Made by a program: the position numbers and the translations under genes. Shown here piece after piece: positions 55,308 through 64,000 of a stretch of 64,000 nucleotides of DNA. This DNA is from Psychrobacter cibarius (lineage in GTDB: Bacteria; Pseudomonadota; Gammaproteobacteria; Pseudomonadales; Moraxellaceae): assembly GCA_030686115.1 (NCBI GenBank), contig CP131612.1:2914001-2978000 (forward strand), read 5' to 3'. Position 1 is the first letter of the stretch. Every line of letters starts with the position of its first letter. The notes under the pieces were generated by a model. That model was not told the origin of the DNA and searched no databases. It saw only the letters and a program-made list of their open reading frames with translations.

Positions 55308-57080
55308 TTATTCTAACCCTTCCATCTTACGCAATTCTTTACGCAGGATTTTACCCACGTTTGATTTTGGTAATTCATCGACGAACTGTATGTGACGCGG
55401 ACGCTTGTAACCAGTCAGTTGCTTTTTGCCAAAATCAAGCAACTCTTGCTCGGTCACATCGCCTTTTTTGACCACAAACAACTTGGGCTCTTCACCGCGG
55501 TCATCGTTTGGAATACCGATAGCGCCGCATTCTACCACAGCTGGATGCTCGCTCATGGCTTCTTCAATTTCGTTCGGATAAACGTTAAAACCAGAGACCA
55601 AAATCATATCTTTTTTGCGATCAACGATTTTGATAAAGCCTTTTTCATCCATGATACCGATATCGCCAGTTTTCAGAAAGCCATTGGCAGTAAACGTTTC
55701 AGCTGTTTCCTCTGGACGATTTTGATAACCTATCATCACCTGCGGACCTTTGACACAAATCTCGCCGCGATCACCCAATGCGACTTCATTTTCATCATCA
55801 TCGATTAGTATTATATCGGTGCTAGAGGCAGGAATACCAATTTTACCCGTGAATTCAGCAATGGTCATCGGGTTAAAAGCAGCCACTGGTGAGGTTTCTG
55901 ACAAACCATAACCTTCAACGATAGGCAGACCAGTGATTTTATGCCACTCTTTTGCCACGCTTGGCAAGACAGACATACCGCCACCGATAGACGCTTTTAG
56001 GTTAGAGAAATCTAAGTCTGCAAAGCCGTCTTTGTGTACTAGACCGTTAAACAAAGTATTCACCGCAGGGATAAAGGCGGGTTTGTATTTGGCCATCTCT
56101 TTAATCAAACCATCCAAATCACGAGGGTTTGGGATAAGCAAGCCTGCATAACCTCGGTACATGCCATACATGCCGCAGACCATAAATGAGAATACATGAT
56201 ATAGCGGTAGTGCCGTCAGGATGACATCATTGGCATCAACATCATCATCAAATGCACTGTCCATCAATGCACTAATCTGTAGCATATTGGCAACTAAGTT
56301 ACCGTGCGACAGCATTGCACCTTTGGCAACCCCTGTCGTACCGCCCGTATATTGCAATAATGCCACGTCGCTTAAATTCAAATCAGGGCGTTTATATTTG
56401 CTGGCTGATACTGCATTTAAAGCGTGCTTAAAACTCACGCTGTTTGGCAGACTATAAGCCGGAATCATTTTTTTGACATGGCGCGCAACGAGGTTAACGA
56501 CGGCTCCTTTCACTGTTCCTAGCATATCGCCAATCTTACAAACGATGACATGCTCAACCTGACCTTTGTCTTCTGCCTCTTGATAGGTGTTCGCAAAGTT
56601 CTCTACAATGAATAGGGCTTTGGTGCCACTATCATGCAGCTGATGCGATAACTCTCGGCTGGTATATAAAGGGTTGACGTTGACCAACACCATACCGGCA
56701 CGGATGATCCCCAAAGCAACCACTGGATATTGCAGGAGGTTGGGCATCATCACCCCAACTTTATCACCTGTTACCAATCCTAATGATTGTAAGTAACTGG
56801 CAATTTGGCGACTGTATAAATCCAATTCCTTAAAGCTAATCGATGCACCCATACAAATATAAGCCGTTTTTTTCCCATAACGGCTAAAGTTACGCTCAAA
56901 CACATCAAGTAAAGAGGTATTGTCATCAGGCATATCGATAGTCGCATCAATGCCATAACGCTCATAAGTTTTCAACCATGGGCTGTCACTATCTATCGTC
57001 GGCATAGTAGGAAATACGCTGTCTTTATTATTCATTGCAGCGTTATCGTTTGTGGTCTCTTTATTGATACTGTCGGTCAT
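55308..57080 (-). CDS. fadD: Long-chain fatty acid-CoA ligase FadD, copy 1
   Basis: Activates fatty acids by adenylation and thioesterification. The AMP-binding motif is LQYTGGTTGVAKGAML, preceded by HVFSFMVCGMYGMYRG and followed by VEGYGLSETSPVAAFNP. FLKTGDIGIMDEKGFIKIVDRKKDMILVSGFNVYPNEIEE is the FACS signature, and the catalytic Lys is in PKSNVGKILRKELR. The first 40 residues are polar. The length of 590 aa is near normal. AGGGAAAATT precedes the start. It follows a closely similar fadD gene by about 600 bp on the same strand, so the pair probably arose by duplication. Confidence 0.95.
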   Translation of the reverse strand: MTDSINKETTNDNAAMNNKDSVFPTMPTIDSDSPWLKTYERYGIDATIDMPDDNTSLLDVFERNFSRYGKKTAYICMGASISFKELDLYSRQIASYLQSLGLVTGDKVGVMMPNLLQYPVVALGIIRAGMVLVNVNPLYTSRELSHQLHDSGTKALFIVENFANTYQEAEDKGQVEHVIVCKIGDMLGTVKGAVVNLVARHVKKMIPAYSLPNSVSFKHALNAVSASKYKRPDLNLSDVALLQYTGGTTGVAKGAMLSHGNLVANMLQISALMDSAFDDDVDANDVILTALPLYHVFSFMVCGMYGMYRGYAGLLIPNPRDLDGLIKEMAKYKPAFIPAVNTLFNGLVHKDGFADLDFSNLKASIGGGMSVLPSVAKEWHKITGLPIVEGYGLSETSPVAAFNPMTIAEFTGKIGIPASSTDIILIDDDENEVALGDRGEICVKGPQVMIGYQNRPEETAETFTANGFLKTGDIGIMDEKGFIKIVDRKKDMILVSGFNVYPNEIEEAMSEHPAVVECGAIGIPNDDRGEEPKLFVVKKGDVTEQELLDFGKKQLTGYKRPRHIQFVDELPKSNVGKILRKELRKMEGLE

Positions 57081-57688
57081 AATTTTCCCTAAATGTTACC
57101 GTTAAAAACGTAGAATAATCTAATGAAAACACCATTATTTTTTGTGATTGATCAATGACAGCAGAAGCTTGTGAATAAAAAACGTGGTAACAAAAAAGGT
57201 TTGTCATTCACAAGCTTTGTCAATCAAAGCGCAACGTTAAGTCCTTGATAAATAGCATAATAACTCAGCACTACCGAATTAAAAACCCCTTTATCCCTGA
57301 TAGTTTTATCAGAGATATAGCGCAAAACTAACGTCATCTCGTCGATAAATAGACAAATATGTCGGTAAGCACTATAGCAGTTTTGCTAAAAATTCTCTAT
57401 CTCTACCTGACTGGGTTATAGCGACAAAAAAAGCAATAAATACAAAAAATGATAAGGCAGCATACCAGCAACCTTACCATTTTTGGATCACGACACCCAG
57501 TATCACAACCACCACTATCACGACAACTTAGCATCCTGATAGTTTCTTTCAGATTTAGTTCGTAGCGTTAGTTGGTAGCTTTAGTTTTTATCATTAGTAT
57601 CGTGGTGACTTATCATGATGACTTTACGAGTGCCTAACAAACAGTAGCAGACACTCATAAAAATACTCTGGCACTGAAGGCTAGTTTA
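57081..57688 (-). other. 608-bp region between the two fadD genes
   Basis: AT-rich, no supported gene. At about 57446-57485 AAAAATGATAAGG and CCTTACCATTTTT form a hairpin with a T run; it could terminate the upstream gene. The rest, with several CACCAC/TATCAC repeats near 57487-57525, holds nothing I can assign. Confidence 0.5.
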
Positions 57689-59416
57689 TTAACCGTGGTT
57701 CTGTTCTTCCAGCACGCGCAAATCTTTGTGCAAAATCTTACCGACATTTGACTTTGGTAGCTCATCGATGAACTCAACATAACGAGGACGCTTATAACCA
57801 GTTAAATTCTCTTTGCTATAAGCAAGCACTTCTTCTTTAGTCAAACTGTCATCACTACGCACGACATAAATCTTTGGCACTTCGCCGCTCTTTTCATCTT
57901 CGATACCGATGACACCGCACTCTAAAATCTTTGGATGACCTGACATCACATCTTCGACTTCGTTTGGATAGACGTTAAAGCCTGATACCAAAATCATATT
58001 CTTTTTACGATCAACGATTTTAAAGTAGCCTTCTTCATCCATCACGCCGATATCACCCGTACGGAAATAACCGTCAGACGTCATGACTTCAGCAGTAGCA
58101 TCATCACGTTTCCAGTAGCCTTTCATAACCTGTGGACCACGAACACAAATCTCGCCACGCTCACCCAGTGCGACCTCATTGCCTTCTTCATCCAAGATAG
58201 CCATGTCTGTCGCTGGCATCGGCAGACCAATATTGCCTGAGAATTCGCCCGTACCTTCTGGGTTTGCTGACGCCACAGGAGACGTCTCTGACAGACCATA
58301 GCCTTGTACGATCACATTACCAGTAATTTTTTGCCATTTGTCAGCGGTGTCTTTTAATACTGCCATGCCACCGCCCATCGACATCTCAAGTTTGCTATGA
58401 TCTAAGGCTTTAAATGGATCGCTATTTGCTAAAGCATTAAACAGCGTATTGACCGCTGGGAAAAACGCTGGTGGATAATCTTTGTAAGCTTTGATTAAGC
58501 TTGCGCCGTCACGTGGGTTTGGTACCAGTAGCCCGATACAGCCGCGATATAAGCCAAACATACCGCAAACGGTAAACGAGAAGATATGATATAGCGGCAA
58601 GGCGGTCATGATAACTGGCTGCTCATCCATACCTTCAAACTTATCAAAAGCATCGCCAAGATAGGTATCACACTGAATCAGGTTGGCGACTAAATTACCA
58701 TGCGTGAGCATCGCCCCTTTAGCAACACCTGTGGTACCGCCGGTATATTGCAAAACAGCAATATCATCAAGGCAGATGTTATCTGGACGTTTGTAATTTT
58801 TGGCTGAGAAGCGATTCAGCGCCGTTTTGAAGTTGGTGCTGGTTTTAAGGTTATAGTCAGGTACAAGCTTCTTCACGTGACGCACGACCATATTGACGAT
58901 AAAGCCTTTTAATGGACTCATCAAATCACCCATCGAGGTCACGATGACATGGTCAACCAAGTCCTTACCAATGTCTTCATAGGTTTTGGCGAAGTTTTCT
59001 AAAATAAATAATGCTTTGGTATCAGAGTCTGTTAGTTGATGCTCAAGCTCTTTTGAGGTGTAAAGCGGGTTAACGTTAACCAAGGTCATGCCAGCACGCA
59101 GCACACCCAATACGGCAACCGGTAGCTGCAAAATATTTGGCATCATGACGCCGACTTTATCGCCTTTTTTTAACCCAAGTGATTGCAAGTAGGCAGCAAT
59201 TTGTTTGCTATAACGATCTAAATCTTCGTAGGAGAGTTTTGCATCCATACAGACAAACGCTGTCTTGCCAGCGTGCTTCGTAAAATTCTGCTCAAATATA
59301 TCGATTAAAGAAGTATTAGCGGCTGGCATATCAATGTCGTATTGAATACCAAGCTTTTCGTAAGTTTTGACCCATACTTTATCGTTACGACGAATTAGGT
59401 TACTGTGATTTTCCAT
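57689..59416 (-). CDS. fadD: Long-chain fatty acid-CoA ligase FadD, copy 2
   Basis: A 575-aa paralogue of the neighbouring ligase, with the same motifs: LQYTGGTTGVAKGAML, PLYHIFSFTVCGMFGLYRGCIG, VQGYGLSETSPVASANP, GYFRTGDIGVMDEEGYFKIVDRKKNMILVSGFNVYPNEVED and PKSNVGKILHKDLR. It differs from copy 1 throughout its length, so the duplication is old and the two may differ in chain-length preference or regulation. AGGAG lies upstream of ATG 59416. It is divergent from parC. Confidence 0.95.
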   Translation of the reverse strand: MENHSNLIRRNDKVWVKTYEKLGIQYDIDMPAANTSLIDIFEQNFTKHAGKTAFVCMDAKLSYEDLDRYSKQIAAYLQSLGLKKGDKVGVMMPNILQLPVAVLGVLRAGMTLVNVNPLYTSKELEHQLTDSDTKALFILENFAKTYEDIGKDLVDHVIVTSMGDLMSPLKGFIVNMVVRHVKKLVPDYNLKTSTNFKTALNRFSAKNYKRPDNICLDDIAVLQYTGGTTGVAKGAMLTHGNLVANLIQCDTYLGDAFDKFEGMDEQPVIMTALPLYHIFSFTVCGMFGLYRGCIGLLVPNPRDGASLIKAYKDYPPAFFPAVNTLFNALANSDPFKALDHSKLEMSMGGGMAVLKDTADKWQKITGNVIVQGYGLSETSPVASANPEGTGEFSGNIGLPMPATDMAILDEEGNEVALGERGEICVRGPQVMKGYWKRDDATAEVMTSDGYFRTGDIGVMDEEGYFKIVDRKKNMILVSGFNVYPNEVEDVMSGHPKILECGVIGIEDEKSGEVPKIYVVRSDDSLTKEEVLAYSKENLTGYKRPRYVEFIDELPKSNVGKILHKDLRVLEEQNHG

Positions 59417-59986
59417 AATCTTTTCTCTCCTAGTAATAGTACGCTACCGTCAACCCATGCGAATCACAGTGTGATAAAAATATAACAACTCAGAGCACAG
59501 GCTTGTCATCGTAATGGCAAGCTTGGCTGTGAGGCAATCATATGGTGATGAGCAAACAATATAGCGGTAAATAGCCCTCTGTTCATTAACATACACACTT
59601 TATACAGACTACTCAATATAAAAGATTGCTACTTGAGTTCGCAAACTGTCTTGACGGTCAATAATATTATATTTATCAAAACCTTGATATCGATAATCGA
59701 TAATCTTTCAGCGATTTATTAGCGAACATTTATTCATTAATACTCTTTATAGTGTTTTATCGTTAACTATTTTCACCTTTACTATCAAGGGCAGTAGCAA
59801 GCTCTGTTGAGGTCACAAAGTTACACTGTGTACTCTCTTTATCATTATCCAGCACGTCACGACCTGTCGTCTATTCTGACTTATGCCTTTTTAATTTTGC
59901 CAATATCCTTTACGATAGCGCTATCCTATTTGTACGCTTGCACCAATTATTTATACCTATTAAAACTGATAAGTGAACCCTATTTT
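59417..59986. other. 570-bp divergent region between fadD and parC
   Basis: AT-rich. A reading frame open from 59807 runs into parC but would give parC a hydrophobic 60-residue leader not seen in the family, so I treat it as non-coding. Contains repeated ATCGATAATC motifs near 59690-59710; no operator is recognised. Confidence 0.5.
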
Positions 59987-62293
59987 ATGTCCGATGTTAT
60001 TGATCATACGATTGACCCTATTATTCCCAATGAACCGATGGATACTCGCTCAGTCGCAGAGTTCACTGAGCAGGCCTATCTCAACTATGCGATGTACGTC
60101 ATCATGGATCGGGCGCTGCCAAATATCGCTGACGGCCTAAAACCTGTCCAGCGCCGCATTGTTTACGCCATGAGCGAGCTGGGGCTAAAATCAACGGCGA
60201 AGGCGAAAAAATCTGCGCGTACCGTCGGTGACGTCTTAGGTAAATACCATCCGCATGGTGACAGCGCTTGTTATGAGGCCATGGTACTGATGGCGCAGCC
60301 GTTCAGCTATCGCTATCCGCTCATCACAGGTCAAGGTAACTGGGGTAGCCCAGATGATCCAAAATCCTTTGCGGCGATGCGTTATACCGAAGCCAAAATG
60401 TCCGCTTATGCCAATACATTGCTCGCAGAATTGGGTCAAGGCACGGTCGATTGGCAGGATAACTTTGATGGCACGATGCAAGAGCCAACTACCCTACCTG
60501 CCCGCCTGCCTAATATTTTATTGAACGGCACAACAGGTATTGCAGTCGGCATGGCAACCGATATCCCACCACACAATTTGAACGAAGTAGTACGTGCAGC
60601 CATTCGGTTACTAAAAAATCCTGAGCTATCGGTTAAGCAGCTTACCCAATCAATACCAGCACCAGATTTGCCAACGCCAGCTGAAATCATAACCAGCAAA
60701 AAAGATTTGCAAGCGATGTATGAGACTGGACGCGGTAGCTATAAAATGCGTGCGACGTTCCATGTTGACCCTAAAGAGAAAAATCTCGTCATCATTGACG
60801 CGCTGCCTTACCAAGTATCAGGCAACAAGATTCAAGAGCAAATCGCCAAGTTAATGACGGACAAAAAGCTGCCTTGGATTACCGATATTCATGATGAGTC
60901 AGATCACGAAAACGCTTGCCGTATCGTCTTAGAGCTAAAATCAACACGGGTCGATGTCGCTCGCGTCATGAGCCATCTGTTTGCCAGTACGGATCTAGAA
61001 AGCAATTATCGCGTCAATATGAATATGATTGGCCTAAATGGTAAACCACAGGTCAAAAACCTAAAAGAAATTCTTGATGAATGGCTGGTCTGCCGCCGAT
61101 CAGTGGTCACCCGTCGCTTACAATATCGCCTCGATAAAATCGACAAGCGCTTACATATCCTCGCAGGTTTGCTGATTGCTTATCTTAATATTGATGAAGT
61201 TATTCGCATCATTCGCGAAGAGGACGATCCAAAATTATCGTTAATGCAAGATTATGACCTGACTGACATCCAAGCCAATGCCATCTTGGATATTCGTCTG
61301 CGTCAGCTCGCTAAACTAGAAGAGATTGAGCTACGCCGCGAGCAAGATGAACTGGCTGCCGAACGCGCGATCATTCAAGAGTATCTGGACAATCCAGACA
61401 GTCTGACCAATCTAATGATTGAAGAACTCACAGCTGATATGAAAGAACATGGCAATGAGCGCGTATCACCACTGGCAGAGCGCGAAGAAGCGCAAGCATT
61501 AAAAGAATCTGACCTTGTACCGAGCGAACCAATCACTGCCATCCTATCAAAGGCAGGTTGGATTCGTGCTGCCAAAGGTCATGACGTCGATGCCGCTGGC
61601 ATGAGTTATCGTTCAGGTGACAGCTATCAAGCGCACGTCCGTGGCAAATCAAATGAGAAAATCTACGTGCTCGATAGCACTGGACGCAGCTATAGTATTG
61701 ATGCGCATAGCCTTGCTTCGGCTCGTGGTCAAGGCGATCCTCTGACCAGTGTGTTAAAACCACCAGCAGGTGCTAGCTTTGAGCAGCTATTAACCGGTGC
61801 TGACAATCAGCGCATCATCCTCGCTAGCTCCGCAGGGTATGGTTTTATCAACACCATCGGTAATCTTGATAGCAATCAAAAAGCGGGTAAAAACATCATT
61901 AACCTAGCGGCTGATAGTCGCTTGCTCCCTGTTGCGCGTATCGATGCGCCAGTAGAAACGACCGCTAATGCTGACGGTGAGAATAGTAATACACGTGTAG
62001 CGCCTGACCATATCGCCGTCGTGACCAATGCTGGATATTTGCTGATATTTGCCCTCGATGATTTGCCTGAACAGGCACGCGGTAAAGGTAATAAGCTGAT
62101 TAAATTGAAAGAAAATGAGGAAGTGCTCGCCATCACGCCTCTCAGTCAGCAAGACAGCCTAATTATTACTGCTGGCAAACGCCATGTGACGCTAAAACCA
62201 AATGACTTGGCTAACTATATGGGTGTTCGTGGTAATCGTGGTGGTCAGCTACCAAGAGGCTTTCAAAATGTGACGAGTGTTGAGGTTGGGTAG
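59987..62293 (+). CDS. parC: DNA topoisomerase IV subunit A
   Basis: Breakage-reunion subunit that decatenates replicated chromosomes, working with ParE. The start [18 protein letters not shown] at 59987 gives 768 aa. Core motifs: [33 protein letters not shown] and [27 protein letters not shown], then [11 protein letters not shown] with the catalytic Tyr. The quinolone-resistance positions Ser93 and Glu97 (E. coli Ser80/Glu84) are the susceptible forms. The C-terminal part carries the beta-pinwheel blades (for example [27 protein letters not shown]). The ribosome-binding site is weak. Confidence 0.96.
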   Translation: MSDVIDHTIDPIIPNEPMDTRSVAEFTEQAYLNYAMYVIMDRALPNIADGLKPVQRRIVYAMSELGLKSTAKAKKSARTVGDVLGKYHPHGDSACYEAMVLMAQPFSYRYPLITGQGNWGSPDDPKSFAAMRYTEAKMSAYANTLLAELGQGTVDWQDNFDGTMQEPTTLPARLPNILLNGTTGIAVGMATDIPPHNLNEVVRAAIRLLKNPELSVKQLTQSIPAPDLPTPAEIITSKKDLQAMYETGRGSYKMRATFHVDPKEKNLVIIDALPYQVSGNKIQEQIAKLMTDKKLPWITDIHDESDHENACRIVLELKSTRVDVARVMSHLFASTDLESNYRVNMNMIGLNGKPQVKNLKEILDEWLVCRRSVVTRRLQYRLDKIDKRLHILAGLLIAYLNIDEVIRIIREEDDPKLSLMQDYDLTDIQANAILDIRLRQLAKLEEIELRREQDELAAERAIIQEYLDNPDSLTNLMIEELTADMKEHGNERVSPLAEREEAQALKESDLVPSEPITAILSKAGWIRAAKGHDVDAAGMSYRSGDSYQAHVRGKSNEKIYVLDSTGRSYSIDAHSLASARGQGDPLTSVLKPPAGASFEQLLTGADNQRIILASSAGYGFINTIGNLDSNQKAGKNIINLAADSRLLPVARIDAPVETTANADGENSNTRVAPDHIAVVTNAGYLLIFALDDLPEQARGKGNKLIKLKENEEVLAITPLSQQDSLIITAGKRHVTLKPNDLANYMGVRGNRGGQLPRGFQNVTSVEVG

Positions 62294-62326
62294 TTTTGGT
62301 TTAATTATTTTTTATAAGTTGAATAT

Positions 62327-63676
62327 GTGATTGAAACTATATTAAAAGGTATTAATAACAGAGATATTGCTTCATTTTTTTGGGTGCTAGCAATATCTCT
62401 CTTTATGATAGTTCAAAGTTACAGGAAAAGTACTGGTATATTTTTGGCACTTAAAGCTTTAATTAAATCGGTACTTAATAAGAAATTAATAACAATATTT
62501 CTTATTTTACTACTCAGTACTTTATGTAGTGTTTATTTTCTCAAGTTCCTCAATCTTTGGGATTTTTCTCAAGTCAAAAATACATTCCTATGGATAATAT
62601 TTACAGGTCTATCATTTATTGGGAAGTCTTTTAGTAGCCAGAATTATAAATTATTATTAAAAAGCACTATTCTGACAAACCTCAAACTTCTAATATTTCT
62701 TGAGTTTTTTATAAACCTATACGTTTTTAGTTTATCAATTGAAATTTTCTTGGTGTTTATTACCACTTTTTTAGTAATATTATCTGTATTCTCTGAAAGA
62801 CGTACGGAAGTAAACGAGGTGAAAGCACATAAAACTATCAATATGTGTATCTTTGTAATAGTCGTTCTACTCTCCACTATTACATTTTTTAAATTTATAA
62901 ATAATCCTGAATTTTTTTTAAATCGTTTAAACTTCCTAAACCTAATCACTCCAATCAACTTGACAATACTTTCTCTACCTTCAATATTGTTGTTATTCAT
63001 AGTCAAGTCATACGAAGAATTTTTTGCTTATTATAGTCAGTGTCTGAAACACTCAAATGGAGCCAAAAATATTAAAATAACAATAATAAAAAGAGTAAAC
63101 ATTAAAATAAATAATTTAAACAAACTCAGAATACTTGTTGCTTCAAAAAATATTATAACCTTACAAGGAATTCATGAAGCCATTAGCTTAATTGAAAAGC
63201 ATAATAAGCTTGAAGCTAATCCTCCAGCAGTATCATTGCAACAAGGTTGGTCACCCTATCTAGCTCTTAATTTCTTAAAAGACAAAGAAATACAATGTAG
63301 CTTTTATAAACCTATAGACATTGAAGGATGGTTCGCAAGCTCTAATAGCTACGAATTAAGTAGTTTTCTGAACAATATTTTTTATTATATTTCTGGAACT
63401 GAAAATTATGTTACTCGCTTAAGCTTAAAACTCAGCATTACCGATATTTCCACCCAACAGGAAGATATTGATAAGTTTTGTATGCTGATATCACACCTAT
63501 ATTTTAATGCTACAAACGAGAAAATACAGGACATAATTATTTTTAAAGTTTTAAGCGTCCAAAATTTTGAAATCAATCATGAGCTTTATAAGATATCTGT
63601 AGAAATAAATAAATATATGTATAATAACGGATTTTCAATAAACTTTATCATGAAGAACCATAATCATATCAACTAA
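62327..63676 (+). CDS. AT-rich polytopic membrane protein with cytosolic C-terminal domain, unrecognised
   Basis: A 449-aa protein I cannot assign. Residues 1-230 hold about seven hydrophobic segments (for example IFLILLLSTLCSVYFLKFL and INLTILSLPSILLLFIV). Residues 250-449 form a soluble, mixed domain with KINNLNKLRILVASKNIITLQGIHEAISLIEKHNK and PPAVSLQQGWSPYLALNFLKDKEIQCSFYKP. The codons are strikingly AT-rich (mostly AAA, AAT, TTA, ATT), unlike parC, which points to horizontal origin. The only start is GTG 62327, 33 bp after parC, with no good ribosome-binding site. It is convergent with the partial gene at the window end. Confidence 0.7.
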   Translation: MIETILKGINNRDIASFFWVLAISLFMIVQSYRKSTGIFLALKALIKSVLNKKLITIFLILLLSTLCSVYFLKFLNLWDFSQVKNTFLWIIFTGLSFIGKSFSSQNYKLLLKSTILTNLKLLIFLEFFINLYVFSLSIEIFLVFITTFLVILSVFSERRTEVNEVKAHKTINMCIFVIVVLLSTITFFKFINNPEFFLNRLNFLNLITPINLTILSLPSILLLFIVKSYEEFFAYYSQCLKHSNGAKNIKITIIKRVNIKINNLNKLRILVASKNIITLQGIHEAISLIEKHNKLEANPPAVSLQQGWSPYLALNFLKDKEIQCSFYKPIDIEGWFASSNSYELSSFLNNIFYYISGTENYVTRLSLKLSITDISTQQEDIDKFCMLISHLYFNATNEKIQDIIIFKVLSVQNFEINHELYKISVEINKYMYNNGFSINFIMKNHNHIN

Positions 63677-63729
63677 AAAATCTATCAATATAGACGGCTT
63701 TTTTACGCTAGTTATAATAGAGAACTCAT

Positions 63730-64000
63730 CTAAGGCTTATTGGATTCAGCATCTTTAAAAATCGCTTTCAAAAAGCTTTTAATCTGAGCACTTGTCATTA
63801 GATAGGGATTATAGTCAGAACCTGCTGAGAAGCTTTTGAGGGCATACTCTTCATCTTCAGCGCTTGATGTTAGATGTTTCACTAAAAACCCATTCCATTG
63901 ACGCGACTCTATTTCCTCTATATTAACAATATTGGGAAAAATGGTTGAATGCTCGTCAAGTATTTTTTCTAAGGCAATATTGATAGCGGGCCTTGTCCCT
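63730..64000 (-). CDS. 3' end of an unrecognised gene, cut by the window edge
   Basis: On the minus strand an uninterrupted frame runs from 64000 to the TAG at 63730-63732 (90 codons visible). The deduced C-terminus includes ALEKILDEHSTIFPNIVNIE, QWNGFLVKHLTSS and TSAQIKSFLKAIFKDAESNK, a helical, lysine-rich soluble sequence. I recognise no domain. Its start is beyond the window. It is convergent with the AT-rich membrane protein gene. Confidence 0.7.
   Translation of the reverse strand, partial: GTRPAINIALEKILDEHSTIFPNIVNIEEIESRQWNGFLVKHLTSSAEDEEYALKSFSAGSDYNPYLMTSAQIKSFLKAIFKDAESNKP

Noticed and set aside
59807..59986. 60-residue hydrophobic N-terminal extension of ParC
   Set aside because: ParC is cytosolic and begins near MSDVIDHT; the extension has no family counterpart and lies in the promoter region.
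1..64000. tRNA, rRNA, transposase, integrase or CRISPR array
   Set aside because: Read by eye on both strands, no TPsiC-type GGTTCGAATCC context, no rRNA-like stretch, no DDE transposase or recombinase motif and no regular repeat-spacer pattern was found. A covariance-model scan was not available, so a tRNA could still be missed.

Overview
The window reads as ordinary gammaproteobacterial chromosome of Moraxellaceae type, most probably Psychrobacter. This is inferred from moderate base composition, the protein content (cold-shock protein, NhaA, several cation-coupled transporters, FadE plus two FadD, BioB, HemJ, ParC) and gene order; no rRNA gene is present to confirm it. No rRNA, tRNA, CRISPR array, transposase or integrase was found. 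Most genes have good Shine-Dalgarno sites, and many gene pairs are separated by strong hairpin terminators.

Layout. 1-5.0 kb: the end of a MetQ-like lipoprotein gene, an aldo/keto reductase, and on the minus strand a ccmABCDE cytochrome c maturation cluster without ccmF/G/H. 5.1-11.2 kb: two unrecognised or weakly recognised proteins, a histone-deacetylase-like hydrolase, a TSUP exporter, CoaBC carrying a striking histidine-rich insertion, and RadC. 11.5-24.8 kb: FadE with a long acidic tail, a dicarboxylate/amino-acid symporter, a second TSUP protein, NhaA, a DUF2799 lipoprotein, an MpaB-type (DUF2236) oxygenase, two Nudix hydrolases and a secreted serine hydrolase. 24.9-32.4 kb: a large M16C peptidase, a universal stress protein, a LysR/YeiH divergent pair, a cold-shock gene with a recognisable promoter and long leader, and a DUF454 membrane protein.

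32.7-39.3 kb is the most unusual stretch. A TerD-VWA (TerF-like) protein gene is followed by an AT-rich gene for a GHKL ATPase fused to a PD-(D/E)xK nuclease domain resembling Shedu/DUF4263. This lies beside valS, and a second, diverged copy of the last ~100 bp of valS sits between the two. That looks like an accessory, possibly anti-phage, gene acquired at the valS 3' end.

39.6-62.3 kb returns to core genes: an FNT channel preceded by a perfect 21-bp inverted repeat, a BASS transporter, a small YbjQ-pair operon, UPF0149 and PA3496-like proteins, an Smp-like protein divergent from serB, DUF368 (lipid carrier recycling), an SCP2 protein, bioB, hemJ, a secreted papain-like-fold protein, rph, two tandem fadD genes and parC. 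The window ends (62.3-64 kb) with two very AT-rich, unrecognised genes, one of them cut by the window edge.

Functional links: FadE and the two FadD proteins give fatty acid activation and the first beta-oxidation step, although fadE is about 41 kb from the fadD pair. CcmA-E handle heme delivery for c-type cytochromes and HemJ acts in heme synthesis. CoaBC, BioB and SerB are single biosynthetic steps. Several transporters (NhaA, DAACS, FNT, BASS, YeiH, two TSUP) indicate a salt-tolerant heterotroph.
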